Below, one piece after another: positions 60,586-64,000 of a stretch of DNA of 64,000 nucleotides (within the stretch, counting starts at the first letter, position 1; every line of letters starts with the position of its first letter). The notes beneath the pieces were generated by a model. That model was given only the letters and a program-made list of their open reading frames with translations, was not told the origin of the DNA and searched no databases. Made by a program: the position numbers and the translations under genes. Source of the DNA: Sporomusa malonica (GTDB lineage: Bacteria; Bacillota; Negativicutes; Sporomusales; Sporomusaceae); the NCBI RefSeq assembly GCF_900176355.1, contig NZ_FWXI01000013.1:62001-126000 (forward strand), written 5' to 3'.

Positions 60586-62507
60586 TTAAACTTTCGGACA
60601 CTCAACGTAAAATAGTTGAGCATAGGGACGGTGCGTTGCTCGTTATAGCAGGTGCTGGCAGTGGTAAGACGCGAGTTCTAACAGAGCGCGTTCGAAATTT
60701 ATTAGAAAATAAAATTGGACATTACAGAGTATTAGCGCTAACTTTTACTAACAAAGCAGCAGAAGAGATGCGGGAGCGGTTATCAGATATAACCGATTTA
60801 GAAAATAAGGCTTTCATTGGAACAATGCATAGCTTTTGCATGGAAGTGGTTAATCAAAGGGGTAGTGCAATTGGAGTGCAAGGAATTCCGCATATATTTA
60901 GCTCAACAGGAGATTTGATTCAAATTCTTAGCGATGTATTTAAGGTAAATCCATCATTGCAGTCTATATTAATAAAGAAAGAAAAACCGCAGCAGTTTCT
61001 CGGGCAAGTCTACCAATTTATTAGTGAACAGAAGCGTAGTTTACGGAGTCCAGAATTTTTTCTTGAAAAACCTGATGAAAGTGATGAAGTAAATCTATCC
61101 GCATATTTATATCGTCAATATGATGATATGCTGAGAGCACAAAACGCAATTGATTTTGATGATTTGTTACTTTTGACGTATAAAATTTTTACAGAGAGGC
61201 CCAAGATTGCAGATATGTATAGGCGTTTATATAAGTTTATCTGCATTGATGAAGCACAAGACCTCAATTTTGCACAGTATAATGTATTAAAATCTATATG
61301 CGGCGAGCAATTCAAGAATGTTATGATGGTAGGCGACCCTAGGCAGGCTATATATGGATTCAATGATGCTAGCAGTGAATTTATGTGTAGTGACTTTGTT
61401 AAAGATTTCTCACCTACCCAAATCGAGTTGACTGAAAACTTCCGTTCTTCTAGGGCAGTCATTCAGGTTGCGCAGATACTAGAGCCTGATTTCCAGATGG
61501 AGGGGATACTGCCGATACAAGGAGAAGTGCAAGCTTTTTGCTGCGCTAATGAACAAGAAGAGGCAGAATGGGTGGTTAAATATCTAGAGGAACTTAGTCG
61601 GAAAGGGCACAATGATATTGAAGGGAAGGTATCCTGGAATAAATGTGCCATATTAGCTCGAAATAGGTATGTTGCTAAGCAAATTGAAGAAAAGTTATCA
61701 AAAAGTAGTATTCCTTATTATATTCGACTTACTTCGGCGCAAGAAAGTGAATCGGAGCTAATAAAGTGTTTTGAGCTAGGGATGCGATTATTAATTAATC
61801 CTGCCGACTACATTCATTTTCAACAACTGGCAAAGTTACTTAATGTAAATAATACGGATATAACTTTACATAAATCTACTGACGACGGTAATACAATTCT
61901 TCGTAATTTATATGACTGTGCAATGAATAGTAATCGTTCAAAAGATAGTTGGCACAACTGTGGGGACGCTCTTTTATCGGCATGGAAAACGTTAACTGAC
62001 GATAATCCTAATTTCTTAAAGGCATTAGGAATTTTGGAAAAATGTGCGGAGAGTACTTTTGAAAATGAGATTCAACAAAAGGAAATGGTCGTTAATGATA
62101 TTGCTATGTGGAAGCAGCATTGGAAAAAATACGTAAGTACATCTAGCTATGGGTCTCGTACTTTAACGCAGTTTCGTAACCAAGTGGCATTAGGGACTAC
62201 ACAGCTTCAAACAGAAAAGGATGCAGTTGCATTGTTGACTGTTCATACTTCTAAAGGGCTGGAGTTTGACGTAGTTTTTGTTATCGGTATGTGTGAGGGA
62301 ATATTTCCTGATTATAGAGCGATTCAGAAACAAGGTAAAGCTTTATTAGAAGAACAACATAATGCATTTGTTGCAGTCACTCGCTCTAAAAGATTGTTGT
62401 ATATTACATACCCCAAATTTCGAAAGATGCCTTGGGGAGATATAAGAGCACAATCCCCATCGCGCTATTTAACACAAATGGGAATTCCGATTTTCAGTAC
62501 AAAATAG
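60582..62507 (+). CDS. gajB: Gabija protein GajB (UvrD/Rep-like helicase)
   Basis: 641-residue SF1 helicase. Motif I 'VIAGAGSGKTRVLTERV', 'ALTFTNKAAEEMRERL' (Ia), 'CIDEAQDLN' (II), 'VGDPRQAIYGFNDA' (III), 'LTENFRSS' (IV), 'LLTVHTSKGLEFDVVFVIG' (V) and 'FVAVTRSKRLLYI' (VI). GajB uses DNA ends produced by GajA to hydrolyse NTPs and trigger defence. GTG start overlapping gajA. Confidence 0.93.
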   Translation: MIKLSDTQRKIVEHRDGALLVIAGAGSGKTRVLTERVRNLLENKIGHYRVLALTFTNKAAEEMRERLSDITDLENKAFIGTMHSFCMEVVNQRGSAIGVQGIPHIFSSTGDLIQILSDVFKVNPSLQSILIKKEKPQQFLGQVYQFISEQKRSLRSPEFFLEKPDESDEVNLSAYLYRQYDDMLRAQNAIDFDDLLLLTYKIFTERPKIADMYRRLYKFICIDEAQDLNFAQYNVLKSICGEQFKNVMMVGDPRQAIYGFNDASSEFMCSDFVKDFSPTQIELTENFRSSRAVIQVAQILEPDFQMEGILPIQGEVQAFCCANEQEEAEWVVKYLEELSRKGHNDIEGKVSWNKCAILARNRYVAKQIEEKLSKSSIPYYIRLTSAQESESELIKCFELGMRLLINPADYIHFQQLAKLLNVNNTDITLHKSTDDGNTILRNLYDCAMNSNRSKDSWHNCGDALLSAWKTLTDDNPNFLKALGILEKCAESTFENEIQQKEMVVNDIAMWKQHWKKYVSTSSYGSRTLTQFRNQVALGTTQLQTEKDAVALLTVHTSKGLEFDVVFVIGMCEGIFPDYRAIQKQGKALLEEQHNAFVAVTRSKRLLYITYPKFRKMPWGDIRAQSPSRYLTQMGIPIFSTK

Positions 62508-62535
62508 TAATCAATGTACGGTTTTGAATTGAGCG

Positions 62536-63603
62536 GTGGTGAAAACTTTGGAAATTTACTGTTCTTCTTCGTTTATTAAGGAATGTGGAAATATATATGC
62601 ATTACTTGATAATTATAAAGAATATAAAAATAATATAATATATATATTGGATACAAATTTATGTATTTTGTATAGGGATTTTTACTATGCTCCTTTAAGT
62701 TTCAAAACAAAAAGACCAGAATGTTATAGCGCGATTAAAGAATTGCATAGTCTTTTGAGTCCCTACCACTCAAATATTATATATGCATTAGCTATTGAAG
62801 AGTCCTCTCGAACGGTAAGTAATTTTACTATGAATCAGCAAAAGCAAAGGGAAATTACAAGCGCCATTCAGCAAATTTTTCAAATGAATACATATCAGTT
62901 TGAAAGATTTGCTTTGACAGTAAAAAAAGTAAATATAGTTAAAGATTATAGTCCAAAAGGTAATTCTAAAATAAACGCACTTAAACAAGACATTCCATTT
63001 ATTCCCTATATAAGGGTTATTTACGTCTGTTTATTAAAACTTTATTTACTTAAACGGTTGAATAAAGGAAAAATTTACAAATATATAGATTTCTTAGCTT
63101 TTATAGATGAAAAAGTCGATATGGTTCTTTCGCAAGTTTTGACGTTTGCGATTTTCTATATCTTTGATGAGTGCGGTAGTCTGAAAAAAATAATGGACAA
63201 AAAGGAAAACTCTTTAAGCGAATTAATCCATAATATTTGGAATGCCTCAATTGACATGTATTTTATAACATTTACGAGGATGCTCATCTCTTCAAATGAA
63301 TTACCCGTATTAATTACTGCAGATAAGAATTTGCATAAATTAAATGATATGATAATATATCGTAAGTTTTCATTAGATGAAAATAATAAAGTTTCTCCTC
63401 AAATTCATGAAATGGGCGTATATGGGAGAATAAACTTTCTTAGTAAAAGTGAACTGGATGAAATTTTACAGCTAAACAATGATTTCAATAGGAAGAGAAG
63501 ACATAAGAACCATACTAGAGACCCATTTGATAATTCAATTCTGGATTTATGTGCTTATTTAGAGGATGAATTAAAATTGTCCTATAATAAAGTGATGGGG
63601 TAG
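62536..63603 (+). CDS. PIN-like protein downstream of Gabija, function unknown
   Basis: 355 residues, no close family known to me. An early 'IIYILDTNLCILYRDFY' (Asp39), a middle 'ALAIEESS', 'NASIDMYFITF' (Asp240) and a late 'LPVLITADKNLHKL' (Asp263) give the acidic spacing of a PIN-type ribonuclease. A long helical insert lies between them. GTG 62536 starts 29 bases after the gajB stop and no terminator intervenes, so it is probably cotranscribed. It may be a Gabija accessory effector or independent cargo at the island end. Confidence 0.65.
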   Translation: MVKTLEIYCSSSFIKECGNIYALLDNYKEYKNNIIYILDTNLCILYRDFYYAPLSFKTKRPECYSAIKELHSLLSPYHSNIIYALAIEESSRTVSNFTMNQQKQREITSAIQQIFQMNTYQFERFALTVKKVNIVKDYSPKGNSKINALKQDIPFIPYIRVIYVCLLKLYLLKRLNKGKIYKYIDFLAFIDEKVDMVLSQVLTFAIFYIFDECGSLKKIMDKKENSLSELIHNIWNASIDMYFITFTRMLISSNELPVLITADKNLHKLNDMIIYRKFSLDENNKVSPQIHEMGVYGRINFLSKSELDEILQLNNDFNRKRRHKNHTRDPFDNSILDLCAYLEDELKLSYNKVMG

Positions 63604-63735
63604 CTAGAGTCCAATTAAAATCATTTTTGGGTAGTCAGAAGTCTTTATAAATGTTATACTATGCTTGGACGTAGGTTAAGAAAACACAGTATTTACGCGG
63701 ATTCAGAGGTTTAATATCTCGTTCTTCTCATGGCT

Positions 63736-63791
63736 CTTCCCAAGCCGTGGGTCGAGGGTTCGAATCCCTTTGCCCGCTCCAGTAAAATCAA
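63736..63791 (+). repeat. Right attachment site (attR), tRNA-Gly 3' fragment
   Basis: Direct repeat of 44443-44498 covering anticodon arm to CCA and 13 bases beyond. It is followed directly by a terminator, so it is likely the original chromosomal tRNA-Gly 3' end. Only a fragment: no acceptor 5' strand or D-arm precedes it. Confidence 0.93.
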
Positions 63792-63823
63792 GCCTTCCAG
63801 GCATTTGTTTGGAAGGCTTTTTT
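63790..63823 (+). terminator. Terminator behind the tRNA-Gly 3' fragment
   Basis: AAGCCTTCCA pairs with TGGAAGGCTT followed by TTTT. Presumably the native terminator of the intact tRNA-Gly before island insertion. Confidence 0.9.
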
Positions 63824-63845
63824 ATGGCAGGAAGGCAATATAAAG

Positions 63846-63956
63846 TATTTAAAAGAATTTAACATTAAGTATCTTTATTTTGAAACTGCTGAAAGAACAA
63901 TTTGTAGAATTGAATTAACGCATATGATTAGAAAGGGGCAGGTTGAAGATATTTAA
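63846..63956 (+). pseudogene. 3' remnant of an IS6-like transposase
   Basis: Frame from 63846 to TAA 63954-63956 encodes 'YFETAERTICRIELTHMIRK' and 'GQVEDI', close to the conserved C-terminal region of IS6-family transposases (AERTI-GIE--HMI-KGQ). No start, Asp motifs or inverted repeats are in view. It lies outside the island, on the chromosomal side of attR. Confidence 0.55.
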
Positions 63957-64000
63957 GGTAGTCTTTCTGAAGCTGAATTTATAATTTTTGTGATTTTGAT

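Larger units (their letters stand above)
44443..63791. mobile_element. Integrative genomic island in tRNA-Gly (about 19.3 kb)
   Basis: Bounded by 56-bp direct repeats (44443-44498 and 63736-63791), with a tyrosine integrase 190 bases inside the left end. Cargo: type II Thoeris, radC, a structured RNA candidate, D5/P4-like helicase, ERF protein, DUF6166, an IS1182-like element, an immunity-like cluster and Gabija plus a PIN-like gene. There are no conjugation, capsid or packaging genes, so it resembles a phage satellite or integrative element mobilised by a helper. Base composition is clearly more AT-rich than the chromosome part. Confidence 0.92.

Noticed and set aside
44443..63791. Prophage
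   Set aside because: No capsid, terminase, portal, tail or lysis genes; replication and recombination genes alone fit a satellite or integrative element better.

Overview
The window looks like chromosomal DNA of a Sporomusaceae-type bacterium (Negativicutes: anaerobic, spore-forming Firmicutes). Pointers are a selenocysteine-containing SelD next to YedF, a spore-type Lon protease (LonC), the rpsF-ssb-rpsR and gdpP-rplI-lonC-dnaB orders, an OFA-family antiporter, a CBO0543-family protein and many LytS/PAS sensors. The genus assignment is inference; no rRNA is present.

Core part (1-44.4 kb): the end of a branched-chain amino acid ABC transporter (livM-livG-livF) and a CBS-ACT protein; a NiCo-type riboswitch ahead of a cation diffusion facilitator; a selenium cluster (selD with in-frame UGA and SECIS hairpin, yedF, DUF3343) followed by mscS, DUF951 and ychF; an MFS exporter; rpsF-ssb-rpsR; then DUF2232-gdpP-rplI-lonC-dnaB. 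Between 17.8 and 21.9 kb two fluoride riboswitches, each with its own promoter and terminator, control a NifU-like protein plus GGGtGRT protein, and a cation/proton antiporter plus UspA plus DUF190. Next come a PocR/PAS histidine kinase and a complete PEP-dependent dihydroxyacetone kinase system (dhaK, dhaL, dhaM, HPr, EI). That system lies behind a sigma-54 promoter and next to a sigma-54 activator that carries its own HPr-like domain. Then purB-purA, a tRNA Lys-Glu-Val cluster, an OFA transporter convergent with a LytS/LytTR/sCache sensor operon, tRNA Asp-Phe, a chemoreceptor, a phosphoribosyltransferase, a diguanylate cyclase and a CBO0543 protein.

Accessory part (44.4-63.8 kb): a 19.3 kb integrative island inserted in a tRNA-Gly gene. 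A tyrosine integrase lies just inside the left end and a 56-bp copy of the tRNA 3' half marks the right end. The island carries a type II Thoeris pair (TM-macro ThsA and TIR-like ThsB), radC, a highly structured non-coding region of about 1 kb, a P4/D5-type helicase, an ERF annealing protein, DUF6166, an IS1182-like element, a row of small proteins that look like orphan immunity genes, and a Gabija system (gajA-gajB) followed by a PIN-like protein.

The most striking structure is that the Thoeris pair is itself a 1.85 kb transposon-like unit without a transposase. It has 18-bp perfect terminal inverted repeats whose first 15 bases match one end of the IS1182-like element in the same island. 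It is flanked by a direct duplication of a 23-bp palindrome that was probably the shared terminator of the integrase and radC. The IS1182-like element has the same layout, flanked by two copies of a 30-bp palindrome. The sequence therefore suggests a defence cassette moved in trans by a terminator-targeting IS.
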